64,000 nucleotides of DNA from positions 1 to 64,000 of the forward strand of contig NZ_FONW01000005.1 of the NCBI RefSeq assembly GCF_900113005.1, written 5' to 3'. Within the stretch, counting starts at the first letter, position 1. Each line of letters starts with the position of its first letter. This DNA comes from Sunxiuqinia elliptica. GTDB lineage: Bacteria > Bacteroidota > Bacteroidia > Bacteroidales > Prolixibacteraceae. A program made the translations under genes and the position numbers. Shown piece by piece: positions 24,201-31,850 of the stretch. The notes under the pieces are model-generated. The model ran no database searches and was not told where the DNA came from. It worked only from the letters and a program-made list of their open reading frames with translations.

Positions 24201-26843
24201 ATGGATATGATGTCGAAGTTTATTTTAGCCTTGACCTGTTGGTTTATTGGTTTGGGGCAAGCTGTTCAAGCGCGGGAGCAGATTAATCATGTCGAGCAAA
24301 ATAGTTTTGATTTATTTGAAGAACTTGGAGGAAAAGTAGGACAAGAAGGTGTGGCCGGAGCTTTTGTGGGCGTGCATGGCGATGTGTTGATTGTTGCAGG
24401 CGGTTCTGCTTTCCCGGAAGGAAAGCCATGGGAGAATGGACAGAAATATTTTTCCGATGGCATTTATGTGTTTCAGCGATCGGGTGATGGTGATTTTACC
24501 TTGCTGAAAGAAGAAAAGCTCTCGCAAGGAATTGCAGAAGGAGCGTCTGTTAGTTTGGCACAAGGTGTTTTGTGTATCGGGGGGCAAAGTTCTTCAAGCT
24601 TAAGTGAACAAGTAGTTTTGCTCGCTTGGTCAAACGGTCAGCTCGAACGGCAAGGGTTTCCACAACTTCCTGTGGCTGTTAAAAATGCAACGGCAGCGGT
24701 CATCGGAGATTGGGTTTATCTTGTGGGAGGACAGAGTGAGTCAGGCGCCCTCGACCAATTCCTGGCATTGGATCTATCCAATAAAGAAGCTGGCTGGCAG
24801 GAGTTACCCAATTTCCCTCATCCAGTGACGGGGGCAATGGCTATTGCTCAAATGGATGGAGAAGAAGTGAGTTTGCATGTATTTGGAGGTCGGGCAAAAC
24901 CAACAGGGGCCTCTAGAACGACCTTCTATGCTGATGTATTTCGTTTTTGTCCTTCCAATGGTAAATGGGAGCAGAAGAAGCCCATCCGATTGTCTGGAGG
25001 AGAATCTCTGTCGTTGGCCGTGGGAGTTGCTGCACGTGTTGGGGCTTCGCATGTTGTTTTGTTAGGCGGTGATTCAGGTACTACCTTCAATCAGGTTGAG
25101 GACGCAATTAGTCAAATGGAGGCGGGAGACAAAAAGGCGCAAGTCCTGCGCGATTCCTTGTGGATGACTCATCCTGGGTTTAATAAGCAGATTTTGATCT
25201 ACAATACGGTTACTGATTCGTGGTTTGAGGGAGGTACTTGGCAGGGAAGTCCGGTAGCTGTAAGCTCATCGGTTTGGCTGAACGGTTCTCTGCTTATTCC
25301 CGGAGGCGAGATTAGGCCTGCTACTCGAACGCCTAAGCTTCATGAAGTTCGATTTTCAGTGAGCCCGGTCTTTGGTTGGCTCAACTATTTGGTGCTGGGC
25401 GTTTATTTTATCGGCATGCTATTGCTTGGTTTCTATTTTATGAAGCGGGAAAGCAGCACCGATGATTTCTTTAAAGCGGGAGGACGTATTCCCTGGTGGG
25501 CTGCCGGAATTAGCATCTTTGCAACAACTTTAAGTGCGATTACATTTATTGCAATTCCTGCAAAATCGTATGCTACCGATTGGCGAATGTTCATGTTTAA
25601 CATGGCCATCATTTTCATTGCTCCGGTTGTCATTCGTTATTTCTTACCCTTTTTTCGTCGATTTAATTTTGACACCGCTTACCAGTATCTCGAAGCGCGT
25701 TTTAATAGAGCTGTGCGTTGGCTGGCTTCTAGTTTGTTCGTGTTTTTTATGGTGAGCCGAATTGCCATTGTGCTTTTCCTGCCCTCTTTGGCATTGAATG
25801 CCGTAACCGGATTTAATATTTACCTGGCAATTGTTGTGATGGGAGTTGTGACCATTATTTATTGTACCAGTGGTGGAATTGAGGCGGTCGTGTGGGGTGA
25901 TGTCATTCAGGGAATTATTTTGGTTGGCGGAGCATTCATTGCCCTTGCTTTTATGTTGGCAGGTGTTGATGGAGGTTTGAGCGGGTTTCTGGAGATAACT
26001 GCAGAGCAACAAAAGTTTCATACGTTTGACTTTCGGTTTGACCTCTCGCAGCCTGTGTTTTGGGTCGTCATGATTGGAGGCTTGGCGAATACCTTGATTT
26101 CTTATACCAGTGATCAAAGTGTGGTTCAACGTTATATGACAACAAAAGATGAGCATGCGACCGGCCGAAGTATTTGGTTGAATGGTTTTTTGAGTATTCC
26201 GGTGAGTATTATTTTCTTTCTGCTGGGAACCGGTTTGTATGCTTTCTATACATCCAACCCAGACCAAATGGCCATTGTTAATCCGAATATCGATTCTGTT
26301 TTTCCTCAGTTTATTGTGGCTGAAATGCCAGCAGGTATTGCTGGATTACTGATTGCTGCAATTTTTGCGGCGGCAATGTCAACCTTGTCATCTAACATCA
26401 ATTCGGTGGCTGCGGTAATCACCTCCGATTTCTATAAAGTAATGGTGCCAAAAGCTGCACTTGCTAAAAATATGGCTGTTGCACGCTGGTCTGGAATAAC
26501 TGTTGGGGTGTTGGGAATTATGATGGCTTTGGTGTTGGCTACTTGGAATATCGCGTCCCTTTGGGATCAGTTTAATACCTTTCTAGGTTTGCTGACTGGT
26601 GGATTGGCGGCTTTGTTTGTAATGGGAATTTTCTTCCCCCGAATTTCTGGAAATGCGGCTCTTTTAGGTGTTGTTGGTGGATTATTCGTGTTGGTGCTGG
26701 TTAAAAATCATACGAATCTGTCTTTTCTGTTGTATGGTTTTGTCAGTATTGTTGCCAGCGTCTTGTTTGCTTGGCTGGCCAGCTGGATGCTTCCTAACCG
26801 GAAGTCTATCGCTGATTTTACCTGGAAAGGTCAGCGTGTTTAA
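24201..26843 (+). CDS. Kelch-type mutarotase fused to sodium:solute symporter
   Basis: An 880-residue two-part protein. AAAGGAG stands 8 bases before the ATG at 24201, favouring it over an ATG 27 bases upstream, and it begins a signal peptide (ALTCWFIGLGQAVQA). Residues about 25-385 form a kelch propeller with repeated blades (GDWVYLVGGQSESG, LHVFGGRAKP, HVVLLGGDSG), like the cyclically permuted sialic-acid mutarotase family. From about residue 390 it becomes a membrane transporter of the SSS family, with FFKAGGRIPWWAAGISIFATTLSAITF and many hydrophobic spans. I infer that the propeller, facing the periplasm, speeds the alpha/beta equilibration of Neu5Ac while the symporter imports it with Na+. 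Cargo is inferred from neighbouring nan genes. Confidence 0.9.
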   Translation: MDMMSKFILALTCWFIGLGQAVQAREQINHVEQNSFDLFEELGGKVGQEGVAGAFVGVHGDVLIVAGGSAFPEGKPWENGQKYFSDGIYVFQRSGDGDFTLLKEEKLSQGIAEGASVSLAQGVLCIGGQSSSSLSEQVVLLAWSNGQLERQGFPQLPVAVKNATAAVIGDWVYLVGGQSESGALDQFLALDLSNKEAGWQELPNFPHPVTGAMAIAQMDGEEVSLHVFGGRAKPTGASRTTFYADVFRFCPSNGKWEQKKPIRLSGGESLSLAVGVAARVGASHVVLLGGDSGTTFNQVEDAISQMEAGDKKAQVLRDSLWMTHPGFNKQILIYNTVTDSWFEGGTWQGSPVAVSSSVWLNGSLLIPGGEIRPATRTPKLHEVRFSVSPVFGWLNYLVLGVYFIGMLLLGFYFMKRESSTDDFFKAGGRIPWWAAGISIFATTLSAITFIAIPAKSYATDWRMFMFNMAIIFIAPVVIRYFLPFFRRFNFDTAYQYLEARFNRAVRWLASSLFVFFMVSRIAIVLFLPSLALNAVTGFNIYLAIVVMGVVTIIYCTSGGIEAVVWGDVIQGIILVGGAFIALAFMLAGVDGGLSGFLEITAEQQKFHTFDFRFDLSQPVFWVVMIGGLANTLISYTSDQSVVQRYMTTKDEHATGRSIWLNGFLSIPVSIIFFLLGTGLYAFYTSNPDQMAIVNPNIDSVFPQFIVAEMPAGIAGLLIAAIFAAAMSTLSSNINSVAAVITSDFYKVMVPKAALAKNMAVARWSGITVGVLGIMMALVLATWNIASLWDQFNTFLGLLTGGLAALFVMGIFFPRISGNAALLGVVGGLFVLVLVKNHTNLSFLLYGFVSIVASVLFAWLASWMLPNRKSIADFTWKGQRV

Positions 26844-26857
26844 ATGTCGTGGCATTA

Positions 26858-26900
26858 TAAAGCAAGCCCTGCAGGAATCACTCCTACTGGGCTTGCTTTA
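26858..26900. terminator. Intrinsic terminator after the symporter gene
   Basis: TAAAGCAAGCCC (26858-26869) pairs perfectly over 12 bases with GGGCTTGCTTTA (26889-26900), followed by TTTGTTTTG. It closes the sialic-acid block and may also act for the converging glpR. Confidence 0.85.
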
Positions 26901-26949
26901 TTTGTTTTGTGCTAAGATCTTTATTAAGACCAGGTAGAATCTTGTTGAG

Positions 26950-26983
26950 CGGTAATCTTTATTATTAAGGGTTACCGTTTTTT
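26950..26983 (+). terminator. Second, shorter terminator hairpin
   Basis: CGGTAA (26950-26955) and TTACCG (26972-26977) form a 6-pair stem followed by six T. It is a back-up to the stronger terminator 50 bases upstream and ends just before the glpR stop codon. Confidence 0.55.
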
Positions 26984-26986
26984 GTA

Positions 26987-27751
26987 TTAGACGATGATCA
27001 GTTCAATGCCCATTTCCTCGATGGCGTTGGCCGTATGCTGCGGAATGCCCGGGTCGGTGATAATCATGTCCACCTGCTCAAGGCTACAAATACGTCCAAA
27101 CCCTCTTTTCCCAAACTTGGAAGAATCGGTCAGGATAATTGTGCGTAGCGCCGCTTTCATCATTTTCTTGTTCAAAAGAGCTTCTTCAATGTTGGAGTTG
27201 GTAATCCCGTTTTCAAAGTCAATGCCATCCACGCCCAAAAACAGCTTGGAGCAGGTCAGGTCATCAAAGATCTTGGCGGCAAAATCACCCACCACGGAAA
27301 AGGAGTTTTTGCGGACAATTCCTCCCAGCTGAATCACTTCGATGTTGGGGATGTTGTTCAGTAAGATGGATGTTTTCAGTGAGGCGCTGACCACAGTCAG
27401 GTTTCCTTTGGGATTCAGCTCCTGGGCAAAGGTGTGAGCCGTAGATCCGGAAGCAATGATGATGGAATCATTTTCTTCAATGAGCCTGCAGGCAGCCAGG
27501 GCAATGTTTCTTTTCTCGGAAGTTCTCATTTTTTCCTTTTCCTGCAGGTTGATATCCGTTGTGTGCGGATTGACCGGGCTGGCGCTTCCGTGCGTTCGGT
27601 AAAGCAGCTTTTTTTCTTCCAGGTACTTCAGGTCCTTTCGGATGGTAACAGGCGTTACATCCAGCTCCCGGGCAATATCCGAAACCTTGATAAAGCCGTT
27701 TTTGTTGAGCATGTCCAGGATGTATTTGTGTCTTTCAGCGATACTTAGCAT
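26987..27751 (-). CDS. glpR: DeoR/GlpR-family transcriptional regulator
   Basis: A 254-residue repressor. Residues 1-58 are the DeoR helix-turn-helix (ERHKYILDMLNKNGFIKVSDIA, then ELDVTPVTIRKDLKYLEEK), with YRTHGSA just after. The sensor domain (about 75-235) resembles an isomerase fold, with IIASGSTAHTF, VVSASLKTSILL, LGGIVRKNSFSVVG and FLGVDGID, and binds a sugar phosphate, glycerol-3-phosphate in GlpR. It is divergent from glpD, so a GlpR role is likely, though the downstream pentitol genes leave another sugar-phosphate effector possible. The gene is G+C-rich: one 60-base line counted by hand (27541-27600) has 37 G+C, unlike most of the window. Confidence 0.85.
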   Translation of the reverse strand: MLSIAERHKYILDMLNKNGFIKVSDIARELDVTPVTIRKDLKYLEEKKLLYRTHGSASPVNPHTTDINLQEKEKMRTSEKRNIALAACRLIEENDSIIIASGSTAHTFAQELNPKGNLTVVSASLKTSILLNNIPNIEVIQLGGIVRKNSFSVVGDFAAKIFDDLTCSKLFLGVDGIDFENGITNSNIEEALLNKKMMKAALRTIILTDSSKFGKRGFGRICSLEQVDMIITDPGIPQHTANAIEEMGIELIIV

Positions 27752-27775
27752 GTTGTTTCAGTATTATAGTTTATG

Positions 27776-27783
27776 CAAATATA
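27776..27783 (-). promoter_or_regulatory. -7 box of the glpR promoter
   Basis: On the minus strand this reads TATATTTG, a perfect TAnnTTTG box 24 bases before the glpR ATG. No TTTG -33 box is found at the usual distance. Confidence 0.4.
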
Positions 27784-27862
27784 GGTTTTTTAATGATGTT
27801 TGGTGGGTTTCGGAAAGGATGGTTTTGTTTCTTATTGTAATTATTAGCAGTTGTTTTGTAAT

Positions 27863-27886
27863 TTTTATCGAAAAAAAGATAAAAAA
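27863..27886. promoter_or_regulatory. Inverted repeat, candidate GlpR operator
   Basis: TTTTTATC (27863-27870), GAAAAAAA and GATAAAAA (27879-27886) give perfect 8-base arms around an 8-base spacer in the glpR-glpD gap, upstream of the glpD -7 box. The TATCGAAA core resembles the TCG-centred half-sites of known GlpR operators. It is AT-rich, so chance symmetry is possible. Confidence 0.4.
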
Positions 27887-27911
27887 CGATGGACCGTATT
27901 TTCTTTTTACG

Positions 27912-27919
27912 TATGTTTG
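27912..27919 (+). promoter_or_regulatory. -7 box of the glpD promoter
   Basis: TATGTTTG matches TAnnTTTG. Transcription would begin near 27926 and give a leader of about 84 bases. No matching TTTG is present near -33, which may mean activator dependence. Confidence 0.45.
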
Positions 27920-28009
27920 TTTCGAATTATTCAATAAAAAGAAAGAAAAGGAAACTTTAAGATCGAATAGGTTTCGTTTTTGGAGCTTCCCCAGGAAAAA
28001 GAGTGAACT

Positions 28010-29575
28010 ATGAAAAGAGAAGAGTTAGCAGCAGAGATCGGTTCCGGTCGTTATGAGAGTGATGTGATCGTGATTGGCGGAGGCGCCACCGGTCTTGGTG
28101 TGGCTGTAGATGCAGCCTCGAGAGGTTACCGGGTGTTGTTGCTGGAGCAGGATGACTTTTCGAAAGGGACCTCGAGCCGGAGTACCAAGCTGGTTCACGG
28201 GGGAGTTCGTTACCTGGCCCAGGGAGATGTGAAACTGGTGATTGAAGCCTTGCGCGAGCGGGGCCGGATGCGTCGTAATGCGCCGCACCTGGTTCGGGAC
28301 ATGCGCTTTATTATCGGGAACTACAAATGGTGGGAACGCTCGTTCTACACCATTGGTCTGACCTGCTATGACCTGCTGGCCGGCAAACTGGGGCTGGGGC
28401 GTTCTTTACCGCTTTCCAGTTCCCGGATCACGAGGGAAATCCCGGGCTTAAAACGGGATGGCCTGATGGGTGGCGTGGTTTACCATGACGGTCAGTTTGA
28501 TGATTCGAGAATGGCCATTAGTCTGGCCCAGACAGCCTTTGATTACGGCGGTGTTTGCCTGAACTATGTCCGGGTTGACGGTCTGGAGAAAGATGGCAGC
28601 GGGCGGGTTTGCGGAGTTCGTGCCGTGGATCTGCTGAATGGCCGTGACTTTACGGTTCGCAGCCGGGTGGTGGTGAATGCCACCGGTGTTTTCATTGATG
28701 ATGTAATGGGCATGGACAGCCGCCAGGCCAATAAGAAAGTAAGGCCAAGCCAGGGGGTTCACCTGGTTGTTGACCGGAAGTTCCTGGGCGGCGACTCAGC
28801 ACTGATGATCCCGAAGACGCGTGACGGACGGGTGTTGTTTGGTGTCCCCTGGCACGACAAGGTGGTGTTGGGTACGACGGATACACCATTAAACCAGGCC
28901 TCGCTGGAGCCCTGTGCCCTGGAAGAGGAAGTTGACTTTATCCTGGATCAGGCCGGACAGTACCTGGCTATGCAGCCCAAACGTTCGGATGTACTTTCGG
29001 TTTTTGCGGGGCTTCGTCCGCTGGCAGCGCCCACCAAAGGGGAAGGGCAGAAAACCAAGGAGATCTCACGCAGCCATAAGATTTACCAGTCGGATTCGGG
29101 TCTGCTGACCATTACGGGTGGCAAGTGGACTACCTACCGGGAAATGGCCGAAGAGGTGGTTGACCGGGCCATTGGTATTGGCGGCCTGGAACGCCGGGCC
29201 TGTGTCACGGCAGATATGAAACTGCATGGCTATGCGGTTCAGGATCCGGAGTCAGGCTGGGATTACGTTTACGGCAGCGACCGGGAGCAGCTTCGCTTGC
29301 TGGAGCAGGCTGATGCCACGAACAAGGAACTGTTGCATCCGGACTACACGTTTAGGGTGTCTCATGTGCTGTGGGCTGTGCGTGAAGAAATGGCTCAAAC
29401 TGTGGAAGATGTACTGGCCCGACGGGTGCGTGCGTTGTTTTTGGATGCACGTGCTGCCATAGAGATGGCTCCGCGCGTGGCTGCAATTTTGGCTTCGGAA
29501 TTGGGCAAAAGTAATGAATGGGTGAACGAGCAGGTGACAACCTTTAACCGACTAGCTAAATGTTATCTGATTTAA
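28010..29575 (+). CDS. glpD: FAD-dependent glycerol-3-phosphate dehydrogenase
   Basis: A 521-residue flavoprotein that oxidises sn-glycerol-3-phosphate to dihydroxyacetone phosphate at the membrane and passes electrons to the quinone pool. The FAD-binding motif VIGGGATGLG (residues 21-30) is followed by LLEQDDFSKGTSSRSTKLVHGGVRYL... conserved in GlpD, then FGVPWHDKVVLGTTDTP and the TGGKWTTYREMAE C-terminal FAD contact. Length and C-terminal cap are usual. It is divergent from glpR and heads a same-strand run of glycerol- and pentose-related genes. Two hand-counted 60-base lines (28561, 28981) have 36 G+C each, while a line in the next gene (30001) has 23, so it may have been acquired together with glpR. 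Confidence 0.95.
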   Translation: MKREELAAEIGSGRYESDVIVIGGGATGLGVAVDAASRGYRVLLLEQDDFSKGTSSRSTKLVHGGVRYLAQGDVKLVIEALRERGRMRRNAPHLVRDMRFIIGNYKWWERSFYTIGLTCYDLLAGKLGLGRSLPLSSSRITREIPGLKRDGLMGGVVYHDGQFDDSRMAISLAQTAFDYGGVCLNYVRVDGLEKDGSGRVCGVRAVDLLNGRDFTVRSRVVVNATGVFIDDVMGMDSRQANKKVRPSQGVHLVVDRKFLGGDSALMIPKTRDGRVLFGVPWHDKVVLGTTDTPLNQASLEPCALEEEVDFILDQAGQYLAMQPKRSDVLSVFAGLRPLAAPTKGEGQKTKEISRSHKIYQSDSGLLTITGGKWTTYREMAEEVVDRAIGIGGLERRACVTADMKLHGYAVQDPESGWDYVYGSDREQLRLLEQADATNKELLHPDYTFRVSHVLWAVREEMAQTVEDVLARRVRALFLDARAAIEMAPRVAAILASELGKSNEWVNEQVTTFNRLAKCYLI

Positions 29576-29627
29576 TTTGTTAAATTGGAAGTTTGTAAAA
29601 ATAAATCAAAACTAAACATAACGGTAT

Positions 29628-30530
29628 ATGGAAATAATAACCAGTAAAACTTTTCTTTTTAAGCTTGCTTCAGTAGCATTCTTGTTATTTTCAGGATGTT
29701 CCATGTCTGCGCAACAGGCTAAGCGAAACTATCTTGAGTTTAACTCAACTAAAGAAATTCAAGAGTTCTTCCGATATAAAGAGGATGGCTCCATTATTGT
29801 AAGCGGCCATCGTGGTGGACGTGAAAAAAACTTCCCTGAGAATAGTATCGAAGGCTTTCAGAACGTATTGGATCAAATACCTGCCTTCTTTGAAATTGAT
29901 CCCCGCCTGACGAAGGACAGTGTTATAGTGTTGATGCATGATGCAACGCTGGATCGTACAACCAATGCAACCGGGCGGTTAGCTGATTATACGTGGGCTG
30001 AATTGCAAGATGTCCGATTGAAAGATAGCGATGGTAAGCTTACTTCTTGCCATATTCCAACCTTGGAAGAGGTTATTGAGTGGAGTAAAGGGAAAACGGT
30101 TGTTAACCTGGATAAAAAAGATGTTCCCTTAGGAATGATTGCTGAGCTGATTCAAAAGCATAAAGCTGAAAATCATGTGATGCTAACTGTGCATACAGGT
30201 GCTCAGGCGAGATATTATTACGATCGTTTTCCATCGATCATGTTCTCTGCTTTCTCCAGAAATGCTAAGGAGTTTGATGATTTAATGATCTCAGGAGTTC
30301 CGGCTAATAACATGATTGCTTATGTGGGGCGAACCATTGATGAATCGAATGAGAAAATTGTAGCCAAGTTGCGCGCCAAAGGAATTCCATGCATGGTTTC
30401 CTATTCACCAACTCATGATAAACTGAAAACAGCTGAGGAGCGAAAGCAAGCGTATCTTGAATCGCTAAAAGCAAACCCCGATATCGTGGAGTCTGATTTT
30501 CCAACGGAGATCTGGCCGCTGCTAAAATAG
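29628..30530 (+). CDS. Glycerophosphodiester phosphodiesterase, lipoprotein
   Basis: A 300-residue exported enzyme with lipobox LFSGC (Cys24). The GDPD barrel shows SGHRGG (His61-Arg62), PENS (Glu71-Asn72), FEIDPRLTKD (Glu89, Asp91) and VLMHD (His104), the complete catalytic and metal-binding set. It hydrolyses glycerophosphodiesters to glycerol-3-phosphate and an alcohol outside the inner membrane. It is 52 bases after glpD and precedes a polyol-type permease; a GlpT-type antiporter occurs later in the run, so it probably supplies both transporters. Whether it acts on lipid head groups or teichoic-acid-like material is not visible. Confidence 0.92.
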   Translation: MEIITSKTFLFKLASVAFLLFSGCSMSAQQAKRNYLEFNSTKEIQEFFRYKEDGSIIVSGHRGGREKNFPENSIEGFQNVLDQIPAFFEIDPRLTKDSVIVLMHDATLDRTTNATGRLADYTWAELQDVRLKDSDGKLTSCHIPTLEEVIEWSKGKTVVNLDKKDVPLGMIAELIQKHKAENHVMLTVHTGAQARYYYDRFPSIMFSAFSRNAKEFDDLMISGVPANNMIAYVGRTIDESNEKIVAKLRAKGIPCMVSYSPTHDKLKTAEERKQAYLESLKANPDIVESDFPTEIWPLLK

Positions 30531-30595
30531 GCTTCCTTGCCTTGCAAGCCCGGAACATCAGATCGAATGAAATACGAACTAACTACAACTAAACG

Positions 30596-31831
30596 ATGAA
30601 AAAACAATCAAGTGCCTTTTTTAGCCATGCTGGTCTGCCCAAACATTTGTCGTGGGGATACCTTGGTGTGCTAATTTTTATGATGGGAGATGGGATTGAG
30701 CAGGGATGGCTGAGTCCTTATTTAATTGATCGGGGACTTAGCCTGGAAGCCTCAGCCGCTTTATTTACAGTATACGGAATTACAATTGCCATTTCGTCCT
30801 GGTTTTCAGGTGTGCTGGCAGAAACCTATGGCGCCCGAAAAACAATGTTTTACGGGCTGCTGCTTTACCTGTTAGGAACCGTTGGATTTGTTGGGATGGG
30901 AATGCCTGATTTGAATTATCCTGTGATGCTGGTCACTTACGCTGTTCGTGGTTTCGGCTATCCTTTGTTTGCTTACGCCTTTTTGGTGTGGATAACCTAC
31001 AGCACGCCGAAAGAACAGCTGGGACGAGCGGTTGGATGGTTCTGGTTTGTCTTTACCGGTGGTCTGAATGTCCTCGGGGCTTATTACTCAAGTTGGGCCA
31101 TCATTGAATTTGGTCACATTTCTACCTTATGGACCAGCGTGTTCTGGGCTTTGATTGGGGCACTATTTGCTTTGGTGCTGAATAAGTACACGAAACTGGA
31201 GCGCAAGGGGGCTGATTCAAAAATGAAAGACCTGATGAAGGGAATTACCATCATGCGCGATGAACCCAAAGTTTTGTTGGGAGGGATCGTTCGGGTGATT
31301 AATACCACCGCACAATTTGCGTTTCCGGTCTTTTTGCCTTTGTACATGGCCGAACATGGATTTAATACAACCGAATGGTTGCAGATCTGGGGAACCATTT
31401 TTACAGGTAATATTGTTTTCAACCTGATTTTCGGATTTGTTGGCGACCGCGTTGGATGGCGCAATACAGTAATCTGGTTTGGAGGTGTTGGTTGTGCAAT
31501 AAGTACGCTGCTGTTTTATTATTCCCCGGTGTTTGGCAACAGTAATTTCTGGATTGTCATGGCTGCCGGAACCTTGTGGGGAGCCTTACTGGCGGGTTAT
31601 GTGCCCTTGTCTGCTTTGGTGCCATCGCTGGTGAAAGAAGATAAAGGCGCCGCAATGGCTGTTTTAAACCTGGGGGCTGGACTTCCGGTGTTTGTAGGCC
31701 CATTGCTGGTTGGTGTTTTTTATCAGTTAATCGGAAGTGAAGGAGTGATTTGGCTGCTTGCCGGACTTTATCTGCTAAGTGCCTTCCTCACCCGCTTTAT
31801 TACTCTTCCGAACAATGCAAAAACAATGTAA
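30596..31831 (+). CDS. MFS transporter, polyol-permease-like
   Basis: A 411-residue protein with about 12 hydrophobic segments. The opening segment FMMGDGIEQGWLSPYLIDRG and the ETYGARKTMFYG loop resemble the polyol permease group that includes ribitol and arabitol carriers. It has no signal peptide and should lie in the inner membrane. It stands between the phosphodiesterase and an AraM-type dehydrogenase (19 bases to the next gene), so uptake of the alcohol released from a glycerophosphodiester, or of a free pentitol, is plausible. MFS specificity cannot be read from sequence alone. Confidence 0.8.
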   Translation: MKKQSSAFFSHAGLPKHLSWGYLGVLIFMMGDGIEQGWLSPYLIDRGLSLEASAALFTVYGITIAISSWFSGVLAETYGARKTMFYGLLLYLLGTVGFVGMGMPDLNYPVMLVTYAVRGFGYPLFAYAFLVWITYSTPKEQLGRAVGWFWFVFTGGLNVLGAYYSSWAIIEFGHISTLWTSVFWALIGALFALVLNKYTKLERKGADSKMKDLMKGITIMRDEPKVLLGGIVRVINTTAQFAFPVFLPLYMAEHGFNTTEWLQIWGTIFTGNIVFNLIFGFVGDRVGWRNTVIWFGGVGCAISTLLFYYSPVFGNSNFWIVMAAGTLWGALLAGYVPLSALVPSLVKEDKGAAMAVLNLGAGLPVFVGPLLVGVFYQLIGSEGVIWLLAGLYLLSAFLTRFITLPNNAKTM

Positions 31832-31850
31832 TAAAAATTAGATATTTCAA

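Noticed and set aside
25644-26267. 207-residue frame antisense to the symporter part of the kelch fusion
   Set aside because: Asn/His/Thr-rich sequence typical of the complement of membrane-protein codons; no start context.
27642-28013. 123-residue plus-strand frame over the glpR 5' end and glpR-glpD gap
   Set aside because: It lies antisense to glpR and then reads AT-rich promoter DNA into a poly-charged tail; the divergent promoters explain this region better.
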